Counted from the first letter of the stretch, positions 1 through 7,997 are shown. The stretch: 64,000 nt of DNA from Poriferisocius sp965200775 (GCA_965200775.1 OZ241383.1:2604001-2668000), one strand, 5' to 3'. The notes: generated by a model not told the origin, from the letters alone. A program made the numbers and translations.

Positions 1-331
1 CTCCGGGGCCAAGGAGGTGCTGTGCATCCGGGTGCTGGGGTCGTCCCGCAAGCGCTACGCCACGATCGGTGACGTGTTCGTGGCCACCGTGAAAGACGCC
101 ATGCCCGGTGCGGCGGTCAGCAAGGGCGACGTTGTTCGCTGCGTTCTGGTGCGGGCCAAGAAGGAGAAGCGCCGCAAGGACGGCTCGTACATCCGCTTCG
201 ACGAGAACGCCGCCGTGCTCATCAACGAGCAGCAGCAGCCCAGGGGAACCCGCATCTTCGGGCCGGTGGGCCGGGAGCTGCGGGACAAGCGGTTCATGCG
301 CATCGTGTCGCTCGCCCCGGAGGTGTTGTAG
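1..331 (+). CDS. rplN: 50S ribosomal protein L14, 5' end cut by window edge
   Basis: This is the C-terminal part of L14, which binds 23S rRNA at the subunit interface. The frame is open from base 2 and begins SGAKEVLCIRVLG, which matches L14 from about residue 14, so roughly 13-15 codons lie to the left of the window. The tail (GPVGRELRDKRFMRIVSLAPEVL region) is typical. It heads an spc-operon run continuing with rplX five bases downstream. Confidence 0.95.
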   Translation, partial: SGAKEVLCIRVLGSSRKRYATIGDVFVATVKDAMPGAAVSKGDVVRCVLVRAKKEKRRKDGSYIRFDENAAVLINEQQQPRGTRIFGPVGRELRDKRFMRIVSLAPEVL

Positions 332-336
332 CCGCC

Positions 337-645
337 ATGAAGATTCGCAAGGGAGATCGAGTCCGGGTGCTCAGCGGCAAGGACCGGGGCAAGGAAGGTG
401 AGGTCATGTTCGCCTTCCCCAACGCCGGCACGGTGATCGTGGACGGGGTCAACGTCGCCACCAAGCACCAGGGACCCCGCCAGGGCATCATGCAGACCGG
501 GATCATCGATAAGGAGATGCCCATCCGGGCATCCAACGTGGCTGTGATCAGCCCGGCCGACGGCCGCCCGACTCGGGTGGGATACCGGTTCGACACCCAC
601 GGTCGCAAGATCCGCGTCTGCCGTCGCACGGGAGTTGATCTGTAA
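337..645 (+). CDS. rplX: 50S ribosomal protein L24
   Basis: L24 is an assembly-initiating protein at the 5' end of 23S rRNA. The 102-residue product starts MKIRKGDRVRVLSGKDRGKE, the KOW-type fold expected near the N terminus, and has the usual length. Its stop codon shares one base with the start of rplE (TAATG), which implies translational coupling. Confidence 0.97.
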   Translation: MKIRKGDRVRVLSGKDRGKEGEVMFAFPNAGTVIVDGVNVATKHQGPRQGIMQTGIIDKEMPIRASNVAVISPADGRPTRVGYRFDTHGRKIRVCRRTGVDL

Positions 646-1214
646 TGGCCACCGCTACCTCGACCGCTCCCCGGCTGCACACCCTGTATCAGGAGGAGAT
701 CCGGTTCCAGCTCAAGGAAGCGCTGGGGCTGGACAACATCATGCAGGTGCCCCGGTGCCAGAAGATCGTTTTGAACATGGGCGTGGGCGAGGCGGTGGCC
801 CAGGCCAAGCTGCTCGACGGGGCGGTGGCCGATCTGACCGTGATCGCCGGCCAGCGTCCTGTCATCACAAGGGCCAAGAAGTCCATCGCCAACTTCAAGA
901 TCCGGGAGGGGAACCCCATCGGGGCCAAGGTCACCCTGCGGGGTGCCCGTATGTGGGAGTTCCTAGATCGGCTCATCAACCTGGCCATCCCCCGTATCCG
1001 GGACTTCCGGGGCCTCTCGCCCAGGTCGTTCGACGGGAACGGCAACTACACCTTCGGGGTGAGCGAGCAGCTCATCTTCCCCGAGATCGACTACGACTCC
1101 ATCGACACCATCAGAGGCATGGATATCACCATCGTCACGACCGCATCCACCGACGAGGAAGGCCGAGCCCTGCTCGAGGCTTTCTCGTTTCCGTTCCGAG
1201 CCGAGGGGCAGTAA
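645..1214 (+). CDS. rplE: 50S ribosomal protein L5
   Basis: L5 contacts 5S rRNA and the P-site tRNA in the central protuberance. The 189-residue product carries the conserved stretches LNMGVGEA, GQRPVITRAKKSIANFKIR and GLSPRSFDGNGNYTFG. It is slightly longer than the average of about 180 because of an N-terminal extension (MATATSTAPRLHTLYQEEI). The ATG overlaps the rplX stop by one base, and rpsN follows after four bases. Confidence 0.97.
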   Translation: MATATSTAPRLHTLYQEEIRFQLKEALGLDNIMQVPRCQKIVLNMGVGEAVAQAKLLDGAVADLTVIAGQRPVITRAKKSIANFKIREGNPIGAKVTLRGARMWEFLDRLINLAIPRIRDFRGLSPRSFDGNGNYTFGVSEQLIFPEIDYDSIDTIRGMDITIVTTASTDEEGRALLEAFSFPFRAEGQ

Positions 1215-1218
1215 CCAA

Positions 1219-1404
1219 ATGGCAAAAAAGGCGCTAGTCGAGAAGCAACAGCGAACGCCAAAGTTCAAGGTGCGGGCCTACACCCGTTGTCGCCGCTGCG
1301 GGCGGCCCCGAGCCGTGTACCGCAAGTTCGGGCTGTGCAGGGTGTGCCTGAGAGAGCTGGCCCACGCCGGCGAGATCCCAGGTCTGACCAAGGCGAGCTG
1401 GTGA
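1219..1404 (+). CDS. rpsN: 30S ribosomal protein S14, zinc-binding (type Z)
   Basis: This is the 61-residue short form of S14, located in the head of the 30S subunit. Two CxxC pairs (CRRC and CRVC) form the zinc knuckle that the longer zinc-free paralogue lacks. The short form is usual at this operon position in Actinobacteria. Its stop overlaps a GTG that opens a chain of very short frames leading to rpsH. Confidence 0.97.
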   Translation: MAKKALVEKQQRTPKFKVRAYTRCRRCGRPRAVYRKFGLCRVCLRELAHAGEIPGLTKASW

Positions 1405-1420
1405 GGTGATGCGACTGTGA
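1401..1420 (+). other. Chain of two minimal frames bridging rpsN and rpsH
   Basis: A GTG overlaps the rpsN stop (GTGA) and opens GTG AGG TGA. That TGA shares a base with an ATG (TGATG), which opens ATG CGA CTG TGA. The last TGA overlaps the rpsH start codon GTG at 1417. A ribosome ending rpsN could therefore step through stop-start overlaps to rpsH. The segment also contains the likely rpsH ribosome-binding site (gaggtgat). The codons are seen directly; use as stepping stones is inference. Confidence 0.4.
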
Positions 1421-1821
1421 CCATGACCGACCCCATCGCCGACATGCTGACCCGCATCCGCAACGCCAACATCGCCATGCGCGACGAGGTGCAGATGCCG
1501 TCCTCGAAGATGAAGGTGGCCCTGGCCGGTGTCTTGAAGAACGAGGGCTACATCAGCAACTACGAGGTGGCCGAAGCCGACCGGGGCCCGGGCCAGATCC
1601 TCACCATCGACATGAAGTACTCCGACCAGCGGGAGCGGGTGATCTCCGGCATCACCAGGGTGTCCAAGCCCGGCCTGCGGGTTTACTCCAAGTCGGACAA
1701 AATCCCCAGGGTGCTGGGCGGGCTCGGGGTGGCCGTCGTGTCCACCAGCAAGGGCCTCATGAGCGACCGCGAGGCACGCCGCCGCCGTATGGGCGGCGAA
1801 GTCGTCTGCGTGATCTGGTAG
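1417..1821 (+). CDS. rpsH: 30S ribosomal protein S8
   Basis: S8 is a primary 16S rRNA-binding protein of the central domain and, in other bacteria, the regulator of the spc operon. The 134-residue product begins MTMTDPIADMLTRIRNA and ends with the conserved EARRRRMGGEVVCVIW. The GTG at 1417 was chosen because a gaggtgat motif lies seven bases upstream and because the residues from it match the family; ATG 1423 is the alternative. Confidence 0.96.
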   Translation: MTMTDPIADMLTRIRNANIAMRDEVQMPSSKMKVALAGVLKNEGYISNYEVAEADRGPGQILTIDMKYSDQRERVISGITRVSKPGLRVYSKSDKIPRVLGGLGVAVVSTSKGLMSDREARRRRMGGEVVCVIW

Positions 1822-1831
1822 GAGGCCCACA

Positions 1832-2371
1832 GTGTCACGAGTTGGATTGAGCCCCATCCCGGTGCCCGACGGCGTCGAGGTAGCCATCGACGGTACCCAC
1901 GTCACCGTCACCGGTCGCCGCGGCACGCTGGAACACACCCTCCCCGAGACCATCTCGGCCCGCCAGGACGACGGGTTCGTCTTCATCGACAGGGCCGACG
2001 AGCACCGGGCCACCAAGGCCCTGCACGGGTTGAGCCGCTCGTTGGTGGCCAACATGGTCACCGGGGTGAGCGAGGGCTACCGCAAGGAGCTGGAGATCGT
2101 CGGGGTGGGGTACCGGGCCATCGCCCAGGGCGCCGAAAAGATCGAGCTGCAACTCGGTTTCAGTCACCCGGTTTACGTGGAAGCGCCCGAAGGGGTGACC
2201 TTCGAGGTCCCCAACCAGACCAGCATTCACGTTCTGGGCAACGACAAGCAGGCGGTCGGGCAGGTGGCCGCCGACATCAGGGCCATCCGCAAGCCCGAGC
2301 CCTACCGGGGCAAGGGCATTCGCTACGCCGGTGAGAGGATCATCCGCAAAGCCGGCAAGGCTGCCAAGTAG
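1832..2371 (+). CDS. rplF: 50S ribosomal protein L6
   Basis: L6 lies near the sarcin-ricin loop and the factor-binding site. The 179-residue product has the two-repeat architecture and the signature GYRAIAQGAEKIELQLGFSHPV followed by the C-terminal KPEPYRGKGIRYAGE motif. Translation starts at GTG with a ggagg motif overlapping the rpsH stop, which suggests coupling to rpsH. Confidence 0.97.
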   Translation: MSRVGLSPIPVPDGVEVAIDGTHVTVTGRRGTLEHTLPETISARQDDGFVFIDRADEHRATKALHGLSRSLVANMVTGVSEGYRKELEIVGVGYRAIAQGAEKIELQLGFSHPVYVEAPEGVTFEVPNQTSIHVLGNDKQAVGQVAADIRAIRKPEPYRGKGIRYAGERIIRKAGKAAK

Positions 2372-2386
2372 GGCACGGGGAATCAC

Positions 2387-2749
2387 ATGAGCAGCGTCAA
2401 GCACAAGCACCAGAGCCGGGTCCGGCGGCACCGCCGGGTCCGCAAGAAGGTCCAGGGCACCGCCGAGCGGCCCCGCCTGGCCGTTTACCGGTCCAACCGC
2501 CACATGATCGCCCAGCTCATCGACGACGACGCGGGTCGCACCCTGGCGTCGGCGTCAACCACCGAGCCCCAACTGCGATCCGGTCCCACCGGCAACGTGG
2601 CCGGAGCAACCGCTGTTGGCAAGCTCATCGCCGAGCGGGCCAAGGAGAACAACATCACCGCGGTCGTATTCGACCGGGGTGGTTTCCGTTACCACGGGCG
2701 GGTCGCCGCTCTGGCTGATTCGGCCCGGGAAGCTGGACTGGAGTTCTGA
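2387..2749 (+). CDS. rplR: 50S ribosomal protein L18
   Basis: L18 binds 5S rRNA and, with L5, fixes it to the large subunit. The 120-residue product has a basic N terminus (HQSRVRRHRRVRKKVQG), then RPRLAVYRSNRHMIAQLIDD and the closing FDRGGFRYHGRVAALADSAREAGLEF region. Its stop shares one base with the rpsE start (TGATG). Confidence 0.97.
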   Translation: MSSVKHKHQSRVRRHRRVRKKVQGTAERPRLAVYRSNRHMIAQLIDDDAGRTLASASTTEPQLRSGPTGNVAGATAVGKLIAERAKENNITAVVFDRGGFRYHGRVAALADSAREAGLEF

Positions 2750-3333
2750 TGACCGACACTTCCATGACAACACCGACCGGCGATTCCCAACTTCGCGACT
2801 CCCGGGTCATCAACATCAACCGGGTGGCCAAGGTGGTGAAGGGCGGGCGCCGGTTCTCCTTCACCGCTCTCGTGGTCATCGGCGACGGCGCGGGCCGGGT
2901 TGGGCTGGGCTACGGCAAGGCCAAGGAGGTTCCCCTCGCCATACAGAAGGGCACCGAGGAAGCCCGGCGCAACCTTTTCCGGGTACCGATGGCTGCCTCC
3001 ACCATCACCCATCCGGTGATCGGCCAGATGGGTGCCGGGCGGGTGTTGCTAAAGCCGGCTGCCCCCGGTACCGGGGTGATCGCAGGAGGCGCTGCCCGGG
3101 CCATCCTGGAGGAGGCCGGCATCGGCGACGTGCTGTGCAAGTCGCTGGGCTCCCCCAACCACATCAACGTGGCACGGGCCACCATCGCCGGCTTGAAGGC
3201 CCTCAAGCGGCCCGACAAGGTGGCCCGCCAGCGGGGGATCCCCGCCGACGAGTTCGTGCCTGCCGGGCTACTCGGCGCTTACCGGGAATCCGAGCGGCAA
3301 GCCACCGTGGCGTCGGCGAGCGACGAGGGATAG
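2749..3333 (+). CDS. rpsE: 30S ribosomal protein S5
   Basis: S5 contributes to decoding accuracy and mRNA unwinding at the entry tunnel. The 194-residue product has the N-terminal double-stranded RNA-binding fold (INRVAKVVKGGRRFSFTALVVIGD) and the conserved GYGKAKEVP and PAAPGTGVIAGGAARAI motifs. The start overlaps the rplR stop. The last stop base is part of TAGTG, a possible start for rpmD. Confidence 0.97.
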   Translation: MTDTSMTTPTGDSQLRDSRVININRVAKVVKGGRRFSFTALVVIGDGAGRVGLGYGKAKEVPLAIQKGTEEARRNLFRVPMAASTITHPVIGQMGAGRVLLKPAAPGTGVIAGGAARAILEEAGIGDVLCKSLGSPNHINVARATIAGLKALKRPDKVARQRGIPADEFVPAGLLGAYRESERQATVASASDEG

Positions 3334-3338
3334 TGGCC

Positions 3339-3524
3339 ATGGCTATCAAGGTCACGCAGATCCGGTCCCAGATCGGGACCCGACCCAAACAACGGGGCAC
3401 GCTGCGCGCCCTTGGTTTGCGGGGCATCGGGCAAACCAACACCCTGCCCGACGCCCCCGAGACAAGAGGGATGATCGACAAGGTGGCCCACCTCATTACC
3501 TGGGAGGAGACCGACGAGTCATGA
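3339..3524 (+). CDS. rpmD: 50S ribosomal protein L30
   Basis: This small protein (61 residues from ATG 3339) has the L30 signature: MAIKVTQIRSQIG, then the basic KQRGTLRALGLRGIG loop. A GTG at 3333 is in frame, overlaps the rpsE stop (TAGTG) and would add two residues; either start is workable. The stop overlaps the rplO start (ATGA). Confidence 0.93.
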   Translation: MAIKVTQIRSQIGTRPKQRGTLRALGLRGIGQTNTLPDAPETRGMIDKVAHLITWEETDES

Positions 3525-4006
3525 AGGTCCACGATCTGAAACCCGCTCCTGGGTCTCGCAAGCGACCCCAACGCAAGGCCCGGGGTATCGCCGGAAAGGG
3601 TGGCAAGACCGCCGGTCGGGGTATGAAGGGCCAGCGAGCCCGGAGCAAGATCCCCGTCGGATTCGAGGGCGGGCAGATGCCACTGGCCCGCCGGGTACCC
3701 AAGCTGAGGGGATTCAAGAACCCGTTCCGGGTGGAGTATCAGGCCATTAACCTCGATGTGATCGAGGCGACCGAGCTGGACGAGATCACCCCCGAGGTGC
3801 TGCACCAGAGGGGGCTCCTGCACAAGGGGGCACTGGCCAAGGTTCTGGGCCGAGGCGAGCTGACTCGGGCAGTCACCGTCAAGGCTCATGGCTTCTCCAA
3901 GTCGGCCAAGGCTGCCATCATCGCCGCAGGCGGTAGCGTGGAGGTGCTGCCCAAGCCCTTCACCGGGCGGCCTGCGGCCAAGGGCAACGCCCTCACCAAC
4001 CGATAG
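3521..4006 (+). CDS. rplO: 50S ribosomal protein L15
   Basis: L15 is a late-assembly protein of the large subunit. The 161-residue product has the glycine- and arginine-rich N-terminal tail (GIAGKGGKTAGRGMKGQRAR) that threads into rRNA and the FEGGQMPLARRVPK motif. The ATG overlaps the rpmD stop by four bases. secY follows after eleven bases. Confidence 0.97.
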   Translation: MKVHDLKPAPGSRKRPQRKARGIAGKGGKTAGRGMKGQRARSKIPVGFEGGQMPLARRVPKLRGFKNPFRVEYQAINLDVIEATELDEITPEVLHQRGLLHKGALAKVLGRGELTRAVTVKAHGFSKSAKAAIIAAGGSVEVLPKPFTGRPAAKGNALTNR

Positions 4007-4017
4007 GAGAAGTCATC

Positions 4018-5367
4018 GTGCTCACCAGGGTGATGAACATGTTCCGGGTGGCCGATTTGCGCACCAAGATCCTGTTCACCCTTTCGATGCTGGTCATCTT
4101 CCGGGTGGGCGTGGCCATCCCCTCCCCCGGTGTGGATCTCGATGCTGTGGATCTTCTCCGTGATCAGGCCGACCAAGGTGGCGTTACAGGGCTGCTGGAC
4201 TTCTTCTCCGGCGGCGCCCTGTCGCAGTTCGCCATCTTCGCCCTGGGCATCTTCCCCTACATCACCGCCTCCATCATCATGCAGGTGCTTGGGGTGGTTA
4301 TTCCCCGGATCGAGCAGTGGCAAAACCAGGGCGCGGTGGGCCAGCGCAAGATCACCCAGTGGACCCGCTATCTCACCATCGCCATCGCCATAATCCAGGC
4401 CACCTCGTTCACCTTCCTGTTCCACAACGGCGGCGGAGGGCTCAACCTCCTCGGCGGCAACGCCGCACAGCCTATAGACCTGCTACCCAACTTCACCGCT
4501 CCCCGAGTGTTCCTGGTGGTGCTGACCCTCACCTCGGGCACCGCGCTGCTCATGTGGATGGGCGAGCTCATCACCCAGAAGGGCATCGGCAACGGCATGT
4601 CGCTGATCATCTTCGCCTCGGTGGTGTCCACCATTCCCAACCAGTTCTCGCTGGTGCATGCGGAGGAGGGCTGGGACGCGGTGTTCGTCATCGCTCTCAT
4701 GTACCTGGGCCTGCTGGTGGCCATCGTGTTCGTGGAAAACGGCCAGCGCCAGATACCGGTGCAGTTCGCCAAACGGGTGGTGGGCCGGCGCATGGCCGGC
4801 GGGCAGAGCACGTACATCCCTCTCAAGGTGAACCAGTCCGGCGTTATCCCCATCATCTTCGCCAGCTCTGTGCTGTACATGCCCATCCTGCTCTCATCGG
4901 TGCTGCCGTCGGATTCCAACCCCGATCACAACACTTGGGGGGAGAGCGTCCAGGACTGGGTGAACACCCACCTGGGCGACCCGGCCGACGTGTTCTACCT
5001 GGTTATCTTTGCCCTGATGATCGTGGGGTTCGCCTACTTCTACACCTCCATTACCTTCGATCCGGTGAAGCAGGCCGACCAGATCCGCAAGCAGGGCGGG
5101 TTCATTCCCGGCATCCGGCCCGGCCGCCAGACCGAGCGCTATCTGGGTCGCATACTGTCCCGCATCACCCTGCCCGGCGCAGTTTTCATCGCCGCTGTGG
5201 CCGTCATCCCCTCAATCGCACTGTCCCAGTACATCTCCAGCGCGGGTGCCGGGATCTACGCCTTCAGCGGCATCTCGGTGCTGATCGCGGTGGGGGTGGC
5301 CCTCGAGACGATGAAGCAGATCGACAGCCAGCTCATGATGCGCAACTACGAGGGCTTCTTGAAGTAA
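4018..5367 (+). CDS. secY: Protein translocase channel subunit SecY
   Basis: SecY forms the membrane channel of the general secretion pathway with SecE and SecG. The 449-residue product shows about ten hydrophobic segments, with the family motifs GVDLDAVD, GIFPYITASIIMQ and MTQKGIGNG-like ITQKGIGNGMSLIIFA. The start is GTG preceded by taggagaag. The C terminus YEGFLK and stop lie inside a 44-base tandem duplication that also copies the start of adk. Confidence 0.97.
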   Translation: MLTRVMNMFRVADLRTKILFTLSMLVIFRVGVAIPSPGVDLDAVDLLRDQADQGGVTGLLDFFSGGALSQFAIFALGIFPYITASIIMQVLGVVIPRIEQWQNQGAVGQRKITQWTRYLTIAIAIIQATSFTFLFHNGGGGLNLLGGNAAQPIDLLPNFTAPRVFLVVLTLTSGTALLMWMGELITQKGIGNGMSLIIFASVVSTIPNQFSLVHAEEGWDAVFVIALMYLGLLVAIVFVENGQRQIPVQFAKRVVGRRMAGGQSTYIPLKVNQSGVIPIIFASSVLYMPILLSSVLPSDSNPDHNTWGESVQDWVNTHLGDPADVFYLVIFALMIVGFAYFYTSITFDPVKQADQIRKQGGFIPGIRPGRQTERYLGRILSRITLPGAVFIAAVAVIPSIALSQYISSAGAGIYAFSGISVLIAVGVALETMKQIDSQLMMRNYEGFLK

Positions 5368-5420
5368 TGGCCCCGGCGCCGGCCATCATCTACGAGGGCT
5401 TCTTGAAGTAATGGCCCCGG
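5346..5420 (+). repeat. Tandem duplication of the secY-adk junction
   Basis: A 31-base segment at 5346-5376 is repeated exactly at 5390-5420 (period 44). Each copy contains the last codons of secY (YEGFLK), the TAA stop and the overlapping ATG with the first codons of adk. The 13 bases between the copies are unique. The duplication therefore inserts a second stop-start junction without breaking either gene. Confidence 0.9.
5367..5411 (+). other. Minicistron created by the secY-adk duplication
   Basis: The ATG that overlaps the secY stop opens a 14-codon frame, MAPAPAIIYEGFLK, whose TAA shares a base with the adk ATG at 5411. The peptide ends with the same six residues as SecY. Both junctions are TAATG. 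Whether the peptide is made or matters is unknown; the likely effect is to keep ribosomes moving from secY to adk across the inserted DNA. Confidence 0.45.
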
Positions 5421-5977
5421 TACTGGTGATCCTGGGGCGCCAGGGATCGGGAAAGGGAACACAGGCTGCGCTCTTGTCCCAGCGCTACGGGGTGGTTCAC
5501 GTCTCCACCGGCGACATGCTGCGGGCAGCGGTGGCCAACGGCACCGAACTAGGGCTGCGGGCCAAGGCCGTCATGGACGCCGGCAACCTGGTCGGCGACG
5601 ACATCATGATCGGGATCGTGGATGAGAGGTTGTCGGACGACGACATTCAAGCTGGAGGTGTGTTGCTGGACGGTTTCCCCCGCACCACGGCCCAAGCCGA
5701 GGCCCTGGTCGGGATCCTGGGCGGCGCCGGGCCTGACCTGGCCATCAACCTGGACGTACCCCTCGACGAGGTCACCAGGCGGATGCTGGGCCGGGGCCGG
5801 GCAGATGACACCGCCGAAGCCATCTCTCGCCGCCTGGAGCTCTATGAGGCCGAGACGGCACCGCTGCTGGCCTGGTTCGAGGAGCGCGGGTACCTGTCGG
5901 TGGTTGACGGGCTGGGAACCGAGGATGAGGTGTTCGCACGCCTCACCGAGGTCATCGACGCCCTGCCCACGGCGTGA
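5411..5977 (+). CDS. adk: Adenylate kinase
   Basis: Adenylate kinase interconverts ATP, ADP and AMP in the cytoplasm. The 188-residue product has the P-loop GRQGSGKGTQ near residues 9-18, the AMP-binding VSTGDMLRAAV and the LLDGFPRT motif. The LID is short (LGRGRADDTAEAISRRLELY), the zinc-free type. The second ATG of the junction duplication was chosen because only it opens this frame. A promoter for infA follows. Confidence 0.97.
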   Translation: MAPVLVILGRQGSGKGTQAALLSQRYGVVHVSTGDMLRAAVANGTELGLRAKAVMDAGNLVGDDIMIGIVDERLSDDDIQAGGVLLDGFPRTTAQAEALVGILGGAGPDLAINLDVPLDEVTRRMLGRGRADDTAEAISRRLELYEAETAPLLAWFEERGYLSVVDGLGTEDEVFARLTEVIDALPTA

Positions 5978-6024
5978 CCGTCGATTCCGTTGCCGAAGTA
6001 TTGGTTTGTCGGCTGTCTGCCGGT

Positions 6025-6053
6025 TTGTCCCCAGACAGATCAACCGGTAGCAT
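6025..6053 (+). promoter_or_regulatory. Sigma-70-type promoter upstream of infA
   Basis: TTGTCC (6025-6030), a 17-base spacer and TAGCAT (6048-6053) match a housekeeping promoter. It lies in the 154-base gap between adk and infA and would give a leader of about 70 bases. It would drive infA-rpmJ-rpsM-rpsK-rpsD-rpoA-rplQ independently of the spc genes. Confidence 0.5.
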
Positions 6054-6131
6054 GACCCGTGGTCCACTTTGTGGGCCGTTGTTCGCGCGGTTCGCCGTAC
6101 AAGTTTGCCAGTGTCGTGGAAGAGGTCGCCC

Positions 6132-6356
6132 TTGGCGAAGAACAAGGAAGACGCCATCATCATGGAAGGGACGGTTACAGAGTCCCTTCCCAATGCCATG
6201 TTTCGGGTAGAGCTTGAGAACGGGCACAAGGTGCTCACTCACATTTCCGGGAAGATGCGAATGCACTACATCCGCATTCTCCCCGGCGATCGAGTTCAGG
6301 TTGAATTGACCCCCTACGACCTTCAGCGGGGCCGGATCACCTACCGATACAAGTGA
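6132..6356 (+). CDS. infA: Translation initiation factor IF-1
   Basis: IF-1 occupies the ribosomal A site during initiation. The frame gives the family sequence AKNKEDAIIMEGTVTESLPNA, then HISGKMRMHYIRILPGDRV. No ATG fits; TTG at 6132 is in the exact position of the usual start, with gaagaggt about six bases upstream, and yields 74 residues, near the family norm of 72-73. Longer in-frame starts upstream read through unconserved sequence. The stop overlaps a GTG that opens a minicistron toward rpmJ. Confidence 0.93.
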   Translation: MAKNKEDAIIMEGTVTESLPNAMFRVELENGHKVLTHISGKMRMHYIRILPGDRVQVELTPYDLQRGRITYRYK

Positions 6357-6394
6357 CCAACCAGCGCAACGGATCAGCGAAAGGCACACTGTGA
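6353..6394 (+). other. Minicistron bridging infA and rpmJ
   Basis: A GTG overlapping the infA stop (GTGA) opens the 13-codon frame MTNQRNGSAKGTL. Its TGA overlaps the GTG start of rpmJ at 6391 (GTGA). There is no sequence duplication here, so the same stop-start bridging occurs without a repeat. Translation is inferred, not shown. Confidence 0.35.
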
Positions 6395-6504
6395 AAGTCC
6401 GTCCCAGCGTGAAAAAAATGTGCGACAACTGCCGGGTCATCCGCCGTCACGGGCGGGTGAGGGTCATCTGCTCCAACCCCCGTCACAAGCAGCGGCAGGG
6501 CTGA
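6391..6504 (+). CDS. rpmJ: 50S ribosomal protein L36, zinc-type
   Basis: The 37-residue product starts MKVRPSVKKMCDNCRVIRRH from GTG and ends NPRHKQRQG, with the C-C-C-H zinc ligands of the common L36 form. Length is exactly that of the family. rpsM begins three bases after its stop. Confidence 0.95.
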   Translation: MKVRPSVKKMCDNCRVIRRHGRVRVICSNPRHKQRQG

Positions 6505-6507
6505 TCC

Positions 6508-6888
6508 ATGGCTCGTATCGCCGGCGTCGACATCCCCCGCGAGAAGCGCACCGTGATCTCGCTTACCTACATCTACGGCATCGGACCGTCCCTGGCCCGC
6601 CAGGTTTGCGCCGACACCAACATTGACGAGAGCACTCGGCTCCGAGACCTCACCGATGAAGAGGTGGCCCGGCTGCGCAACTACATCGAAGGCAGCCTGC
6701 GGGTGGAGGGTGATCTCCGCCGGGAGACCAGCCAGGACGTCAAGCGCAAGATGGAGATCGGCTGCTACCAGGGCCTGCGCCACCGCCGGGGACTCCCGGT
6801 ACGCGGCCAGCGTACACACACCAACGCCCGCACCCGCAAGGGACCGAAGAAGACGGTAGCGGGGAAGAAGAAGGTGATGAAGAAGTGA
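6508..6888 (+). CDS. rpsM: 30S ribosomal protein S13
   Basis: S13 forms intersubunit bridges and contacts the P-site tRNA. The 126-residue product begins MARIAGVDIPREKR, has IYGIGPSLAR and the C-terminal GLRHRRGLPVRGQRT motif followed by a lysine-rich tail. The stop overlaps a GTG that opens a short frame ending at rpsK. Confidence 0.97.
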   Translation: MARIAGVDIPREKRTVISLTYIYGIGPSLARQVCADTNIDESTRLRDLTDEEVARLRNYIEGSLRVEGDLRRETSQDVKRKMEIGCYQGLRHRRGLPVRGQRTHTNARTRKGPKKTVAGKKKVMKK

Positions 6889-6911
6889 GACCAGAAAGGA
6901 ACTGCTGCTAA
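6885..6911 (+). other. Minicistron bridging rpsM and rpsK
   Basis: GTG overlapping the rpsM stop (GTGA) opens an eight-codon frame, MRPERNCC, whose TAA shares one base with the rpsK ATG (TAATG at 6909-6913). The frame also contains the agaaaggaa ribosome-binding site of rpsK. The bridging geometry is visible; function is inference. Confidence 0.35.
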
Positions 6912-7309
6912 TGGCCAAGCCATCAGCCGGAGGGCGACGACCCCGCCGCCGGGAGCGCAAGAACATCTCCTACGGAGTGGCTCACATCAAGAGCTCGTTC
7001 AACAACACCATCGTGACCATTGCCGATCAGCAGGGCAACGTCATCTCCTGGGCATCGGCCGGCAACGTCGGTTTCAAGGGATCACGCAAGTCCACCCCGT
7101 TCGCCGCTCAGATGGCCGCCGAACAGGCCGGACGCAAGGCCATGGAGCACGGCATCCGCAAGCTCGACGTGGAGGTCCGCGGGCCGGGCTCGGGCCGGGA
7201 GACCGCCATCCGCTCGCTACAGGGAGTGGGCATCGAGATCACCGGCATCAAGGACGTAACCCCCATCCCCCACAACGGCTGCCGTCCGGCCAAGCGGCGG
7301 AGGGTCTGA
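6911..7309 (+). CDS. rpsK: 30S ribosomal protein S11
   Basis: S11 forms part of the mRNA exit path on the platform. The 132-residue product has HIKSSFNNTIVTI, SAGNVGFKGSRKSTPFAAQMAAE and the C-terminal DVTPIPHNGCRPAKRRRV. rpsD begins one base after the stop. Confidence 0.97.
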   Translation: MAKPSAGGRRPRRRERKNISYGVAHIKSSFNNTIVTIADQQGNVISWASAGNVGFKGSRKSTPFAAQMAAEQAGRKAMEHGIRKLDVEVRGPGSGRETAIRSLQGVGIEITGIKDVTPIPHNGCRPAKRRRV

Positions 7310-7310
7310 C

Positions 7311-7928
7311 ATGTCTCGATACACCGGACCGCGTTCTCGGGTGTCCCGTCGCCTCGGCGTGAACGTCTGGGGCACCAAGGGTGAAACCGTCGCCCTCGAG
7401 CGGCGTCCCTACCCCCCGGGCGAGCACGGCCGGTCGCACCGCCGGGGAAACGTGTCGGAATACCTGCTGCAACTTCAGGAGAAGCAGAAGGCTCGCTACA
7501 CCTACGGCCTCAACGAACGCCAGTTCCGCAACGTCTTCAAGGAGGCCGCCCGCCAGAAGGGGGTCACCGGCGAGAACATGCTGCGGTTCCTTGAGCTGCG
7601 CCTCGACAACGTGGTGTATCGCCTCGGGTGGGCCTCCACCCGCCCCCAGGCCCGCCAATTCGTCTCACATGGCCACGTCAACGTGAACGGCCGTCGAGTC
7701 AACATCCCCAGCTATCGCCTGCGCAAGGACGATGTCCTGTCGCTGCGGGACAAGGCCCGGGAGATGATCGTCGTGGGATGGAACCTCGACGTGCTCGACC
7801 GGACACCTCCGGCGTGGCTGAACCGGAGCGACGACGGTTTCGAGGCCTCCGTACGGGACGCCCCGCTGCGCGAGCAGATCGACGTGCCGGTGAGAGAGCA
7901 GCTCATCGTCGAGCTCTACAGCAAGTAG
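7311..7928 (+). CDS. rpsD: 30S ribosomal protein S4
   Basis: S4 nucleates assembly of the 16S 5' domain. The 205-residue product starts MSRYTGPRSRVSRRLGVN, and its S4 RNA-binding domain is at about residues 90-150 (FLELRLDNVVYRLG, ARQFVSHGHVNVNGRRVNIPSY). It lacks the N-terminal cysteine cluster of zinc forms, having no cysteines there. A 69-base gap precedes rpoA. Confidence 0.96.
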   Translation: MSRYTGPRSRVSRRLGVNVWGTKGETVALERRPYPPGEHGRSHRRGNVSEYLLQLQEKQKARYTYGLNERQFRNVFKEAARQKGVTGENMLRFLELRLDNVVYRLGWASTRPQARQFVSHGHVNVNGRRVNIPSYRLRKDDVLSLRDKAREMIVVGWNLDVLDRTPPAWLNRSDDGFEASVRDAPLREQIDVPVREQLIVELYSK

Positions 7929-7997
7929 CGCTCGCCACCCATAACAACAGTGACCCAACTTGACAACCACCATCTCCAGAACTGAGGGAGCCGGATC

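Noticed and set aside
5974..6210. GTG overlapping the adk stop opening a 78-codon frame into infA
   Set aside because: It does not end at the infA start, and a good promoter lies in the gap, so it is not counted as a bridging minicistron.
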